Below are positions 28,099-37,083 of a stretch of DNA of 64,000 nt, piece by piece (within the stretch, counting starts at the first letter, position 1; each line of letters begins with the position of its first letter). The notes below the pieces were generated by a model that saw only the letters and a program-made list of their open reading frames with translations, had not been told where the DNA came from and ran no database searches. Source of the DNA: Nitratifractor sp. (GTDB lineage Bacteria; Campylobacterota; Campylobacteria; Campylobacterales; Sulfurovaceae); assembly GCA_015488535.1 (NCBI GenBank), contig WFNP01000030.1, positions 1 through 64,000 of the forward strand. Reading direction: 5' to 3'. The position numbers and the translations under genes were made by a program.

Positions 28099-29139
28099 AT
28101 GGGAATTTTCAAAAATATATTTGGTATCTTTTCAAAGGATTTGGCGATAGACCTTGGGACGGCAAATACTCTTGTATTGGTCAAAGGGCAGGGTATCAGC
28201 ATCAATGAGCCGTCAGTTGTAGCCATACAGGTGGATAAACATGGTCAAGAGCATATACTGGCAGTTGGTCAGGAAGCCAAAAATATGGTAGGTAAGACTC
28301 CAGGTAATATCAAAGCAATAAGACCTATGAAAGATGGAGTTATTGCTGATTTTCATGTAACAGAGATGATGATAGAGTATTTTATTCACAAGGTTCACGG
28401 TAGAAAAAGCTTCTCATCTCCACGAGTTATTATCTGTGTCCCTTATGGATTGACTCAGGTTGAGAGAAAAGCAGTAAGAGAATCTGCACTAAATGCAGGT
28501 GCAAGATATGTATATCTAATCGAAGAGCCTATGGCAGCAGCCATTGGGGCAGGATTACCGGTAAAAGACCCTCAGGGTAACTTGGTTGTTGATATTGGTG
28601 GAGGGACTACTGAAATAGGTGTTATATCTCTTGGTGGTTTGGTATTGAGCAAATCTATCAGGGTAGCAGGTGATGTATTGGATGCTTCAATATCAGATTA
28701 TATTAAAAAGAGATTCAATCTGCTCATAGGTGACAGAGTAGCAGAAGAGCTCAAAATCAAAATCGGAACAGCCATTAAATTGGATGAAGAACTTACTACT
28801 ATTGTGCGTGGTAGAGACCAGGTAGAGGGTGTATTGACATCTATTGAAGTAACAAGTGAGCATATGAGAGAAGCCATGGCAGACCCTCTCAAACAGATTG
28901 CTGAAGCTCTTAAAAGTGTATTGGAGCAGACACCTCCGGATCTTGCAGGTGATATTGTGGAAAACGGTGTTGTATTGACAGGAGGCGGAGCATTGATAAG
29001 AGGGCTAGACAAGTATCTGTCTGATATAGTCAAATTACCTGTATATATAGCCGAAGACCCTCTTTTGGCAGTAGCAAAAGGTACAGGCAAAGCACTTGAT
29101 GAGTTAGATTTATTACAGCAGACCACATTTGAAGATTGA
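28099..29139 (+). CDS. mreB: Rod shape-determining protein MreB
   Basis: MreB is the bacterial actin that guides lateral wall synthesis. The 346-residue protein has the phosphate 1 loop AIDLGTANTLVLVKG, the RPMKDGVIADF segment, CVPYGLTQVERKAVRESA, the phosphate 2 loop VVDIGGGTTEIGVISLGG, and the adenosine motif VLTGGGALIRGLD. The start ATG follows AAAGGGA. It is cotranscribed with mreC, which begins 17 bases after its stop. The N-terminal GIFKNIFGIFSKD stretch may be the amphipathic membrane-binding part. Confidence 0.97.
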   Translation: MGIFKNIFGIFSKDLAIDLGTANTLVLVKGQGISINEPSVVAIQVDKHGQEHILAVGQEAKNMVGKTPGNIKAIRPMKDGVIADFHVTEMMIEYFIHKVHGRKSFSSPRVIICVPYGLTQVERKAVRESALNAGARYVYLIEEPMAAAIGAGLPVKDPQGNLVVDIGGGTTEIGVISLGGLVLSKSIRVAGDVLDASISDYIKKRFNLLIGDRVAEELKIKIGTAIKLDEELTTIVRGRDQVEGVLTSIEVTSEHMREAMADPLKQIAEALKSVLEQTPPDLAGDIVENGVVLTGGGALIRGLDKYLSDIVKLPVYIAEDPLLAVAKGTGKALDELDLLQQTTFED

Positions 29140-29156
29140 GAGTCGGATAGCGCCTG

Positions 29157-30338
29157 ATGAAATCAAAACTGCTTTTTGTACTGGCGCTGATACTCTTATT
29201 GTTTGTTTTGATGATTCAAAACAATAAATTTGTCAGAAATCTTGCACTTGAATTTGTAAATCCCCTCAAAAAAGATTATAAACACTTCAGTAACAAAGTA
29301 GAGAGTGCAGGGCATACCTATCTGTTTCAAAAAGAGACTATCAAAAGATTACAAAAAGAGAATAGAAAACTCAGAAATTATCTATTTGACCAGAGTCATT
29401 ATCTCAGACAGCTCTCTGTCGTATTTAATAAATTACCATATCTGTCAAAACTTCCATATAAAAGTATAGTGCTTGTAGATACCATCTCTTATGTCAAATT
29501 GAATAAACTAGATACCATACTTTTGACTATGCCCAAAAAAGTCAAATTGAAAGAGGGTAAAACATACGGTTTGATTCAAGATGAAGTGGTAGCAGGAACT
29601 GCAAGAGTAGATCATGGTAATCTTTACGGATTTCTTACCTCCAGCAGTGAGTGTATGTTTGGTGTATTTGTAGGTCCAAAGAGGATACCGGGAGTAGCAA
29701 AAGGTATTGACAAGAATATAATGGAAGTAGATTTCATACCAAAATGGGCAAATGTCAAAAATGGAGATATTGTAGAGACAAGTGGATTGGATAATATCTT
29801 TTTTGCAAATGTGCCTGTAGGAGAAGTTACCAAAGTAGTAGAAGAGGGAAGTTATAAAAAGTTGTATATTAAAACTTATGCCGATACCATTCACCCTAAT
29901 CTCTTTTTCCTGATTACTGACCCAAAACCATATCTGGTATCTGTATATGATCAAAACAAGACCAATTTGGATGATGAGTATGAGTTTGAAGATCAAAAAC
30001 CTGTATCAAACGATAAAAATTTGAGTAGTATTCCTGTAATGATTCAGACAAAAGATTTAGAGATTGACCCATCAGAGTTTGAGATACCACATGAAGAGGC
30101 ACCTAAAAGACCGAAGATTGTAGCTCCAACAAAGCCTAAAAAAATAAAACCAAAGCCTGTAGAGAAAAAACCTGTAACAATAAAAAAATCTGTAACAGTA
30201 AAAAAACCTACAGATATCAAATCAAAGCCATCTGTTGATGCCGTAAACAAAGAGCAGAATAAGCAGAAGAAAAAACCTAAAAAAACGCAAAAGAAAAAAA
30301 GACCTTCACCATTTGATATACTGAGAGTAGGCTTTTAA
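29157..30338 (+). CDS. mreC: Rod shape-determining protein MreC with long basic tail
   Basis: MreC links MreB to the periplasmic wall machinery (MreD, RodA, PBP2). The 393-residue protein has an N-terminal TM helix (about 5-22), a coiled coil (about 35-80, KETIKRLQKENRKLRNYL) and the beta-barrel MreC domain (about 100-255, with KNGDIVETSGLDNIFFANVPVGEVTKV in part). After about residue 275 it continues into a low-complexity Lys/Pro-rich tail (KPKKIKPKPVEKKPVT and similar) of about 100 residues that typical MreC lacks. mreD is not found downstream. The tail would lie in the periplasm and might bind peptidoglycan or other anionic polymers (inference). Confidence 0.92.
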   Translation: MKSKLLFVLALILLLFVLMIQNNKFVRNLALEFVNPLKKDYKHFSNKVESAGHTYLFQKETIKRLQKENRKLRNYLFDQSHYLRQLSVVFNKLPYLSKLPYKSIVLVDTISYVKLNKLDTILLTMPKKVKLKEGKTYGLIQDEVVAGTARVDHGNLYGFLTSSSECMFGVFVGPKRIPGVAKGIDKNIMEVDFIPKWANVKNGDIVETSGLDNIFFANVPVGEVTKVVEEGSYKKLYIKTYADTIHPNLFFLITDPKPYLVSVYDQNKTNLDDEYEFEDQKPVSNDKNLSSIPVMIQTKDLEIDPSEFEIPHEEAPKRPKIVAPTKPKKIKPKPVEKKPVTIKKSVTVKKPTDIKSKPSVDAVNKEQNKQKKKPKKTQKKKRPSPFDILRVGF

Positions 30339-30352
30339 TATATTACAAATCT

Positions 30353-30373
30353 GGCTTATTAAGAGCCTTTTTT
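30353..30373 (+). terminator. Terminator after mreC
   Basis: GGCT and AGCC form a short stem, extendable by one G-T pair, around TATTAAG, directly followed by TTTTTT. It lies 15 bases after the mreC stop and just ahead of the carB promoter. The stem is short but the T run is good. Confidence 0.6.
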
Positions 30374-30384
30374 GGGCTTTTGGG

Positions 30385-30390
30385 TATAAT
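30385..30390 (+). promoter_or_regulatory. Probable -10 box of carB
   Basis: A perfect TATAAT, preceded by a T-rich TTTTGGGCTTTTGGG stretch, is placed 29 bases before the carB ATG. The T-rich upstream region without a -35 hexamer matches Campylobacterota promoters. Confidence 0.55.
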
Positions 30391-30418
30391 CTCTTTTTAA
30401 AAAATAAGGTTGCTATCT

Positions 30419-33400
30419 ATGCCAAAAAGAGAAGATATCAAAACAATTCTCCTGATAGGTTCTGGACCTATCGTAATAGGTCAAGCGTGTGAATTTGACT
30501 ACTCCGGCACACAAGCTGCAAAAACTCTAAAAGAGTTGGGTTATCGTGTAGTTCTTATCAATTCCAACCCCGCTACAATTATGACTGACCCTGAATTTGC
30601 CGATCGGACATATATTGAACCAATAGATGAAGATATTATCTCAGAGATAATCAAAAAAGAGTCTGTTGATGCAATACTTCCAACGATGGGAGGACAGACA
30701 GCTCTTAATGTAGCTATGAGTATGTATGAAAAGGGTATGCTTGAAGGGATTGAGTTTTTAGGGGCAAATCCCGAAGCTATTAAAAAGGGTGAAGACAGAC
30801 AAGCTTTTAAAGAGGCTATGCAAAAAATCGGTATGGATTTACCAATTTCAAAATATGCCTATAATTTAGATGAAGCTATAGATGCTGCAAAAGAGATAGG
30901 TTTTCCTCTTATAATCAGAGCCTCATATACCCTTGCCGGTGGTGGTAGTGGTGTAGCCTATAATATGGATGAGTTTAAAGAGATAGCAAAAGGTGGATTA
31001 GAAGCCAGTCCAATAAGTGAAATTTTGATAGAAGAGTCTTTGCTTGGTTGGAAAGAGTATGAAATGGAGGTTATCAGAGATAGAGAAGATAACTGTATTA
31101 TTGTATGCTCAATCGAAAATCTTGACCCTATGGGGGTGCATACAGGAGACTCTATCACAATAGCACCTGCTCTTACACTTACAGATAAAGAGTATCAAAG
31201 AATGAGAGATGCAAGTTTCAAAATCCTCAGAGAGATAGGTGTAGATACAGGTGGCTCCAATGTTCAATTTTCTATCAATCCACAAACAGGCAGAATGATA
31301 GTAATTGAGATGAATCCACGAGTTAGCCGTTCTTCTGCTCTTGCTTCCAAAGCTACCGGATATCCTATTGCAAAAGTAGCTACTCTTTTGGCAGTAGGAT
31401 TTACACTAGATGAGATAAAAAATGATATCACAGGCACACCTGCAAGTTTTGAGCCAGTAATTGATTATATTGTTACAAAAATTCCTCGATTTACATTTGA
31501 AAAATTCCCAATGGCAGACTCTACTTTGACAACAGCTATGAAGTCTGTTGGTGAAGTTATGAGTATAGGCAGGACATTTAAAGAGTCTTTTCAAAAAGCA
31601 CTGGTATCTCTTGAGACTGGATTGATAGGATTTAACAGTATAGATTGTGATGAAGATACTCTAAAAAGAGAGATTAGAAGACCAAATGCCGATAGAGTAT
31701 TATATATTTATGAAGCTCTTAAAAGAGGTATGAGTGTAGAGGAGATTTATGAACTTTGTAAGATTGACAGATGGTTTTTGTATCAGTTTGAAGAGTTGGT
31801 AGAGTCTCAAAACAGTATATCAATAGAGACACTCAACGATGCCAAGCAACTAAGAAGACTTAAATGTGAAGGTTTCAGTGATGCAATGATAGCCTCTGTA
31901 ATTAATGAAAAAGAGGGATTGAAGTTAAATGAAAATGATATATATACCGCAAGAGTCAAGCATGGAGTAAAGCATCACTATAATGAGGTAGATACTTGTG
32001 CGGCAGAGTTTGAAGCATTGACTCCATATCTATACTCAACTATGAGTATATCAAGTGATTGCAATATTGGAAGAGTGCCAAATAGTGATAAGAAAAAAGT
32101 ATTGGTAATTGGTGGCGGTCCAAACAGAATAGGGCAGGGGATTGAGTTTGATTACTGTTGTGTTCATGCCTCTTATGCTCTTGAAGATATGGATATAGAA
32201 TCGATTATGTATAACTGTAACCCTGAAACTGTTTCAACCGATTATGATACCAGTGATGTATTATATTTTGAGCCGATAGATTTTGAGCATGTCAGAAGCG
32301 TAATTGAGCTTGAAAATCCAGATGGGGTAATTGTCCATTTTGGAGGTCAAACACCTTTGAAACTTGCAAAACAATTAACTGCAATGGGAGCTAAAATAGT
32401 AGGAACTCCTGCCAAAGTAATTGATTTGGCAGAAGATAGAGAGAAATTCTCTGCATTTATTGAAGAGTTGGGATTAAGACAACCAGAAAACGGCACAGCC
32501 GTTACCAAAGAAGGAGCTATATCAATAGCCCAAAGAATAGGTTATCCTGTATTGGTTCGCCCCAGCTTCGTGCTTGGCGGTAGAGCAATGAGAACAGTCT
32601 ATAATGATAAAGAGTTAAAAGAGTATATGGATGAGGCAGTGCAGGTATCTAATGACTCTCCTGTATTGATAGATAAGTTTTTGGATAATGCAATAGAGTT
32701 GGATGTAGATGCCATTTGTGATGGCACAGATGTATATATCGGCTCAGTTATGCAACATATTGAAGAGGCAGGTATCCACTCTGGAGATAGTGCATGTTCT
32801 CTCCCTGCGGTATCTGTGCCACAAGATATAATTACTCAAATCAAAGAGCAGACTATGAATATAGCCCTAAAACTTGGAGTAGTAGGGCTTTTAAATATAC
32901 AGTATGCAATACACAAAAATGAGATTTATCTAATAGAGGTCAATCCACGAGCATCAAGGACAGTCCCATTCGTATCCAAAGCTACTGGTGTGCCTTTGGC
33001 AAAAGTTGCCACAAGAGTAATGGTGAAGGGTAATCTAAGAGAAGCATTGGAGTATTATGATACATTCAAAGTGGTAAATTACAAAACTACTCCAATGGAG
33101 CCAATTCTCAAAAATCATATAGCAATTAAGGAGGCGGTATTCCCATTTAATAAATTACCGGGTTCAGATTTGATACTTGGACCAGAGATGAAATCTACGG
33201 GTGAAGTTATGGGAATTAGTAATAATTTTGGTATGAGTTTTGCAAAAAGTCAATTTGCATCAAAAAATAAAATTCCATTATTAGGTAAGATATTTATCTC
33301 ACTTACTGAGATGGATAAACCTTATGCCGGTGAAATTGGCTCAATGTTTGCTGAACTTGGATTTGAGATATACGCCACTTCTGGCACTCACAAAGCATTG

Positions 33401-33685
33401 GAATTGGCAGGAGTAGAGTCTAAAAAAGTATTGAAAATCAGTGAAGGCAGACCAAATATAGATGATATGATTAAAAATGAAGAGATAGTATTGGCTATAA
33501 ATACAAGTGATAACAAATCATCAAAAGAGGATGCCAAAAAGATTAGACAATCAGTATTAGCTAACAATGTGGCATACTTTACTACCATAGCAGCGGCAAG
33601 AGCATCGGCATTGGCCATAAAAGAGTTGCAAAAAAATAGCGGTTGTATAGAGCCAAAAGCTTTACAGGATTATTTAAACGATTGA
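30419..33685 (+). CDS. carB: Carbamoyl-phosphate synthase large subunit CarB
   Basis: CarB makes carbamoyl phosphate from bicarbonate, ammonia and two ATP for pyrimidine and arginine synthesis. With the ATG at 30419 (AAGG nine bases before) the protein has 1088 residues, the normal length. It shows the two homologous ATP-grasp halves: [20 protein letters not shown] near the N-terminus and [19 protein letters not shown] near residue 565. Each half has EMNPR/EVNPR metal-binding motifs ([40 protein letters not shown]). A C-terminal MGS-like allosteric domain is present (about 940-1085). The small subunit carA is not in the window. The Sua5-like gene begins on the last base of its stop. Confidence 0.97.
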   Translation: MPKREDIKTILLIGSGPIVIGQACEFDYSGTQAAKTLKELGYRVVLINSNPATIMTDPEFADRTYIEPIDEDIISEIIKKESVDAILPTMGGQTALNVAMSMYEKGMLEGIEFLGANPEAIKKGEDRQAFKEAMQKIGMDLPISKYAYNLDEAIDAAKEIGFPLIIRASYTLAGGGSGVAYNMDEFKEIAKGGLEASPISEILIEESLLGWKEYEMEVIRDREDNCIIVCSIENLDPMGVHTGDSITIAPALTLTDKEYQRMRDASFKILREIGVDTGGSNVQFSINPQTGRMIVIEMNPRVSRSSALASKATGYPIAKVATLLAVGFTLDEIKNDITGTPASFEPVIDYIVTKIPRFTFEKFPMADSTLTTAMKSVGEVMSIGRTFKESFQKALVSLETGLIGFNSIDCDEDTLKREIRRPNADRVLYIYEALKRGMSVEEIYELCKIDRWFLYQFEELVESQNSISIETLNDAKQLRRLKCEGFSDAMIASVINEKEGLKLNENDIYTARVKHGVKHHYNEVDTCAAEFEALTPYLYSTMSISSDCNIGRVPNSDKKKVLVIGGGPNRIGQGIEFDYCCVHASYALEDMDIESIMYNCNPETVSTDYDTSDVLYFEPIDFEHVRSVIELENPDGVIVHFGGQTPLKLAKQLTAMGAKIVGTPAKVIDLAEDREKFSAFIEELGLRQPENGTAVTKEGAISIAQRIGYPVLVRPSFVLGGRAMRTVYNDKELKEYMDEAVQVSNDSPVLIDKFLDNAIELDVDAICDGTDVYIGSVMQHIEEAGIHSGDSACSLPAVSVPQDIITQIKEQTMNIALKLGVVGLLNIQYAIHKNEIYLIEVNPRASRTVPFVSKATGVPLAKVATRVMVKGNLREALEYYDTFKVVNYKTTPMEPILKNHIAIKEAVFPFNKLPGSDLILGPEMKSTGEVMGISNNFGMSFAKSQFASKNKIPLLGKIFISLTEMDKPYAGEIGSMFAELGFEIYATSGTHKALELAGVESKKVLKISEGRPNIDDMIKNEEIVLAINTSDNKSSKEDAKKIRQSVLANNVAYFTTIAAARASALAIKELQKNSGCIEPKALQDYLND

Positions 33686-34119
33686 TGGATAAAGATATAG
33701 TAATACTCTCTCAAACCGACACTACTGTCGGTTTTTTGTCTCAAAATGCTCATCGTATAGATAAAATAAAAGCCAGATTGGATGGAAAGAGTTATATTAC
33801 AGCTCTTCCATCTTTTAGCTCATTAAAAAGCAGAACTGCAATCCCAAAAAAATTTAGAAAATATGTAAGACGAGCCAATAAAACTACTTTTGTTTTTCCA
33901 AATGGAGAATCATTCAGAGTTATAAAAGATAAACAGCATCTGTTATTGATAAAAAGATATGGTTGGTTATATACTACTTCTGCAAATATCAGTGGCAAAG
34001 ATATAGATTTGGAGTTTGCCAAAAATAAGGCTGATATCATTATATATCCTCTCACCTCACATGGTAAAAGTTCGACTATAATCAAATTGGGCAGAGATAG
34101 AAAGAGAAGAATAAGATAA
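33685..34119 (+). CDS. Short Sua5/YciO/YrdC-family protein
   Basis: This protein of 144 residues starts at the ATG overlapping the carB stop (TGATG). The N-terminal QTDTTVGFLSQN matches the P-T-D-T-x-Y-G/L-x region of YrdC-type proteins, and TTSANISGKDIDL matches their conserved T-S-A-N-x-S-G motif. YrdC/Sua5 make threonylcarbamoyl-AMP for tRNA t6A37. This form is much shorter than the usual 190-350 residues, and the K-x-R/S-x-N active-site pattern is not clear. It is therefore probably a divergent paralogue with an unproven function, and a full Sua5 is expected elsewhere. I recall similar proteins next to carB in related genomes, so it does not look truncated. Confidence 0.75.
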   Translation: MDKDIVILSQTDTTVGFLSQNAHRIDKIKARLDGKSYITALPSFSSLKSRTAIPKKFRKYVRRANKTTFVFPNGESFRVIKDKQHLLLIKRYGWLYTTSANISGKDIDLEFAKNKADIIIYPLTSHGKSSTIIKLGRDRKRRIR

Positions 34120-34179
34120 AAGTAAAAGCTTGTTAATAAGATTTATTTGCTGATGTTATGTATATAACTTGAGAGAACT

Positions 34180-34252
34180 ATAATTTAATGCAATTTAATT
34201 TGGGGAGGGGTGGGGCTTTAGCCCCACAAAATCACTTAATATTGTTTTATCT
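34180..34252 (+). repeat. Dispersed hairpin element, copy B
   Basis: The segment runs TTTAATGCAATTTAATTTGG, then GGAGGGGTGGGGCTTTAGCC and CCACAAAATC, and ends ACTTAATATTGTTTTATCT (34234-34252). It matches copy A (18600-18690, reversed) over most of its length, and its last 19 bases are identical to part of copy C (50243-50261). The core GTGGGGC-TTTA-GCCCCAC (34210-34227) is a strong hairpin. It fills the gap between two converging genes and reaches to within four bases of the L,D-transpeptidase stop codon, so it may also act as a bidirectional terminator. Confidence 0.65.
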
Positions 34253-34255
34253 AAA

Positions 34256-34900
34256 CTAACCTTTTAGCATAGCAAGAGGCTCCATCTTCTCATCTTCTGA
34301 TACTCTTTTGTATGTATTATTAAAATTTGACTTTTTATGATGTAATCTTTTATATTCAGCCTGTTTAGAAGGAATACTGCTCATAAAGAGTAGAGGGTCA
34401 TTGGCTTTATATACTTTTTGTTTATGATGTATGCTGTTATATGAATAAGTGTCACTGTATGAGCTTCTGCCTCTATCCACATATCTTGGAGGAGTTCCTC
34501 TTACTACTACAGGAGTGCCTACATTCGCCCAGTAATACATCTTTTGGGCAAATCCGTTTTCCATTCTGATACATCCGTGAGAAGCAGGATAATTTGGTAC
34601 ATATCCCAAATGCATAGCTATACCTTGATTTGTAAGACGAAGCATATAATTCATTCTTGCTCCACCGTTTGGTCTTGGGTATTTGCTTGATACATGGTCA
34701 ATATCTTTTTCCAAAACTCTGAAGTGACCTACAGGTGTCCTTTTACCTGGTCTGCCTGTAGAGACATTACCACTAAATACTACTCTACCGTCTTGATAGG
34801 CATAAGCTACCTGTTCAGACAAATCTACTATAATTTTCTTACCGGCATACAAATATGTTCCGGATAATATCATTGCAAATGCAACAATCAACTTTTTCAT
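34256..34900 (-). CDS. L,D-transpeptidase (YkuD family)
   Basis: The 214-residue exported protein has a signal peptide (1-19, ...GTYLYA). The YkuD catalytic domain covers about residues 22-140, beginning KKIIVDLSEQVAYAYQDG. The active-site motif MHLGYVPNYPASHGCIRM contains His97, His108 and nucleophile Cys110. Such enzymes form 3-3 peptidoglycan crosslinks or attach proteins to peptidoglycan. The C-terminal 70 residues are basic, Ser/Tyr-rich and of unknown role. Of the two adjacent ATGs, the second (34900) is six bases from GGAG and is preferred. An unusual feature is a perfect palindrome in the promoter region (34934-34952). Confidence 0.88.
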   Translation of the reverse strand: MKKLIVAFAMILSGTYLYAGKKIIVDLSEQVAYAYQDGRVVFSGNVSTGRPGKRTPVGHFRVLEKDIDHVSSKYPRPNGGARMNYMLRLTNQGIAMHLGYVPNYPASHGCIRMENGFAQKMYYWANVGTPVVVRGTPPRYVDRGRSSYSDTYSYNSIHHKQKVYKANDPLLFMSSIPSKQAEYKRLHHKKSNFNNTYKRVSEDEKMEPLAMLKG

Positions 34901-34933
34901 CATGAACTCCTTTTTGTTTTTTGATATTTATAC

Positions 34934-34952
34934 TATTTGTAAACTACAAATA
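34934..34952. promoter_or_regulatory. Perfect palindrome TATTTGTA-AAC-TACAAATA, possible operator
   Basis: Eight-base perfect arms flank a three-base centre, 34 bases upstream of the L,D-transpeptidase start and next to a TATAAA-like -10 on the minus strand. The size and symmetry suit a dimeric repressor. The 203-bp intergenic region is divergent, so the 35107 gene could also be affected. No regulator is known to me for this site. Confidence 0.45.
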
Positions 34953-35063
34953 CCTCATAAGTATTGTAACAATATATTATTAAATTATTTAAGTTATATT
35001 TAAGAATATTAATAATAAATTAATAAATATGTATAAAAAGTATCATTTTTATATTGATTTTTG

Positions 35064-35069
35064 TATAAT
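35064..35069 (+). promoter_or_regulatory. Probable -10 box of the stand-alone DUF4214 gene
   Basis: TATAAT preceded by GATTTTTG lies 37 bases before the 35107 ATG. AAAGGA follows at the correct ribosome-binding position. The upstream 100 bases are strongly AT-rich. Confidence 0.5.
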
Positions 35070-35106
35070 CTGTGATAGTAGTAAAAAATAAGTAAAAGGA
35101 TATGAT

Positions 35107-35595
35107 ATGCTAAATGAAAGAGATGTTATCAAATTATATGTGGCGACATTTAACAGGGCTCCAGATACTCCGGGTTTATGGTATTGGGTTTATGATTCTG
35201 GTCTTACTCTTGATGGAGTAGCAGAGAGTTTTTTTGATCAGCCTGAAACTCAAGCTCTATATCCACCAAATACATCTACAGATAATTTTATAAAAGCAGT
35301 ATATAGAAACCTTTTTAACAGAGAGCCTGATGATGCAGGATTGGTTTATTGGAGACATGAATTAGATAGTCACAGGATACCAAGAAGCAGATTTATATTG
35401 GCGGTAATGAATGGTGCAAGGGGTGATGATGCTGATATTCTCGAAAACAAGACAGAGGTAGGTCAATATTTTGCACTGAAAAATATTACTGATATCAATT
35501 TGGCAAAAAGGGTAATGGATAATATTGACAGAACAAGAGATTCTGTATTGAATGCTGAGAGAATGATAGACTCTTACATTCTCTCTCACCCTTAA
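35107..35595 (+). CDS. Stand-alone DUF4214 domain protein
   Basis: The 162-residue protein consists of a DUF4214 domain and a short helical tail. It begins directly with the domain (KLYVATFNRAPDTPGLWYW at about 8-26; second motif VYRNLFNREPDDAGLVYW at about 65-82) and has no signal peptide. This distinguishes it from the three other DUF4214 proteins in the window. A closing helix lies at about 130-158. The ATG is supported by AAAGGA; an out-of-frame ATG lies five bases upstream. It could stay in the cytoplasm or leave through a leaderless pathway such as type I or IX secretion; nothing seen decides. It converges with the subtilase gene through a shared terminator. Confidence 0.75.
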   Translation: MLNERDVIKLYVATFNRAPDTPGLWYWVYDSGLTLDGVAESFFDQPETQALYPPNTSTDNFIKAVYRNLFNREPDDAGLVYWRHELDSHRIPRSRFILAVMNGARGDDADILENKTEVGQYFALKNITDINLAKRVMDNIDRTRDSVLNAERMIDSYILSHP

Positions 35596-35619
35596 ACAGG
35601 AGTTGTTTTATCTCCTGTT
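35595..35619. terminator. Bidirectional terminator overlapping two stop codons
   Basis: AACAGGAG / CTCCTGTT arms enclose a nine-base loop and are followed by TT on the plus strand. The stem begins on the last base of the rightward stop codon, and the loop contains the stop of the leftward subtilase gene. One hairpin thus serves both converging genes. Confidence 0.65.
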
Positions 35620-36792
35620 TTCAGCCTCTTTTACTGCTCTGTCGAGGTTGATTTTACCATAACCATAGTAGTCATTTCTACCATCTATATATGGCTTGTC
35701 TCCAATTTTGTCTGCTGTATTTTTGAGTATATCTTCTATCTCTTTTCTACTCAAATCCGGGTTGGCTTCCATCATCAAAGCTACGGCACCTCCTACTATG
35801 GCAGCTGCCGGAGATGTCCCGGCAAAACCGTAATAATCATTATAGAGTATATAATCCGGATTAAGTGTTGCTGTACCTCTTTCACCTGAATCATCCAGTG
35901 CTGTAATTGCTGTATCATAATCTCCTCCTGGTGCAAGGATATCAAGATGTTTACCGTAATTGCTATACCAAGCTCTATCATTATGTATATTACTTGCACC
36001 TACTGATATGACTTCATCTATTGCTGATTCATCATTTCCCATATCTATATTTTCGTTTCCTACAGCAAAAACTATAGGAATACCCAATCCGTTTCTGCCA
36101 TTTTTTGCGAGTGATATTATTTTGTCTTTTACCGATTTTGATACATTATATGTCCCCCAACTGCATATTATGATATCTGCACCTAGCTCTTGGGCTTTGT
36201 TAAACAGTGTTATAGTTTCACTGTCACTCATATTTTCTTTGTATCTCAGAAAAATAAGCTGTGCATTGTGGGCAACTCCATCTATACCTATATTATTGTG
36301 CCTGGCTACAGCTATACTGGATACAGCAGTTCCGTGAAATCCGAAAAAATCTCTGTGTGATACATCTGAAGTATTACTCTCTATATCGTATGATGATATA
36401 AGTGCATCTGTAAGATCCTCATGATACATATCCAATCCGTCATCTATGACAGCTATCTTTATACCCTGACCGCTATATTTGCTTCTGCTGTATGATGAGT
36501 GTATATTGGCATCTTTGTCTATGCCGACTTCATTATAAAAAGTATCGTTTCTATCCAGATACCATTGTTGATAGTAATATTTGTCGTATGGATTGAAAGT
36601 ATCTTCGACAGCCATAGGATTACTTATTGTGTCATCCAAAACTGTTCTATTACTTTCATTATCGTTATGATTCTCTTTTATGACACGATTATCATTATCC
36701 TTAGTTTGGGTATTGTTACTTGATGAATCAATATCTACACACCCTGAAATACTCAGCAGTATAGCTATTGATATTAAAATTTGCTTTTTCAT
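35608..36792 (-). CDS. Subtilisin-like serine protease lipoprotein (S8)
   Basis: The 394-residue precursor has a lipoprotein signal (ILLSISGC, Cys18). A disordered Asn/Asp-rich linker follows to about residue 70, then a subtilase catalytic domain (about 75-385). The triad is Asp117 (IAVIDDGLD), His153 (GFHGTAVSSIA) and Ser327 (FAGTSPAAAIVGG), with oxyanion Asn246 (FAVGNEN). It has no I9-type propeptide of its own; the gene immediately upstream encodes one separately. Its ATG overlaps that gene's stop (TAATG). The mature enzyme is probably tethered to a membrane facing the periplasm or surface and is a candidate to process or degrade exported proteins (inference). Confidence 0.9.
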   Translation of the reverse strand: MKKQILISIAILLSISGCVDIDSSSNNTQTKDNDNRVIKENHNDNESNRTVLDDTISNPMAVEDTFNPYDKYYYQQWYLDRNDTFYNEVGIDKDANIHSSYSRSKYSGQGIKIAVIDDGLDMYHEDLTDALISSYDIESNTSDVSHRDFFGFHGTAVSSIAVARHNNIGIDGVAHNAQLIFLRYKENMSDSETITLFNKAQELGADIIICSWGTYNVSKSVKDKIISLAKNGRNGLGIPIVFAVGNENIDMGNDESAIDEVISVGASNIHNDRAWYSNYGKHLDILAPGGDYDTAITALDDSGERGTATLNPDYILYNDYYGFAGTSPAAAIVGGAVALMMEANPDLSRKEIEDILKNTADKIGDKPYIDGRNDYYGYGKINLDRAVKEAENRR

Positions 36793-37073
36793 TATCTTTT
36801 CCGTATTGTTTTTATTCTGTCAGGATGAGCATACTCTACCATAGGATAAGAGACAAGTTTTTTACATATTTTGGATATATCTTTATCTTCCGAAAACTTT
36901 AGAAGATATATATTATTACCCATATCTCTTACTTCTGTTGCATCTGAGAGTTGGGTAATTTCTGATATTTTATCAGCCTCAGTCAATTTTATTAATATAT
37001 TTTTGGCACTTAATCCCTGAATTGTCAGCATTGACAATAATATTAAAGTTGCCGGTTTTTTTAACAGTCTCAT
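36792..37073 (-). CDS. Stand-alone subtilase propeptide-like protein
   Basis: The 93-residue precursor has a signal peptide (about 1-23, ...IQGLSA). The remaining 70 residues resemble the N-terminal propeptide of subtilases: an initial strand ILIKLTE, a helix, a strand NNIYLLKFSED, a second helix (ISKICKKLVS) and the closing motif YPMVEYAHPDRI. In intact proteases that last motif joins prodomain to catalytic domain (P-x-V-x-Y-A-x-P-D/N). Such propeptides chaperone folding and inhibit the enzyme. The coding region overlaps the protease start by one base, so the two products are made together. Split organisation is unusual. An inhibitor-only role is the alternative. Confidence 0.78.
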   Translation of the reverse strand: MRLLKKPATLILLSMLTIQGLSAKNILIKLTEADKISEITQLSDATEVRDMGNNIYLLKFSEDKDISKICKKLVSYPMVEYAHPDRIKTIRKR

Positions 37074-37083
37074 ATTTTCCTCC

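Noticed and set aside
33685-34119. The short Sua5-like gene as a truncated pseudogene
   Set aside because: It has an intact start coupled to carB, conserved N- and C-terminal motifs and no stop or frameshift. The short form appears to be a real lineage-specific paralogue.
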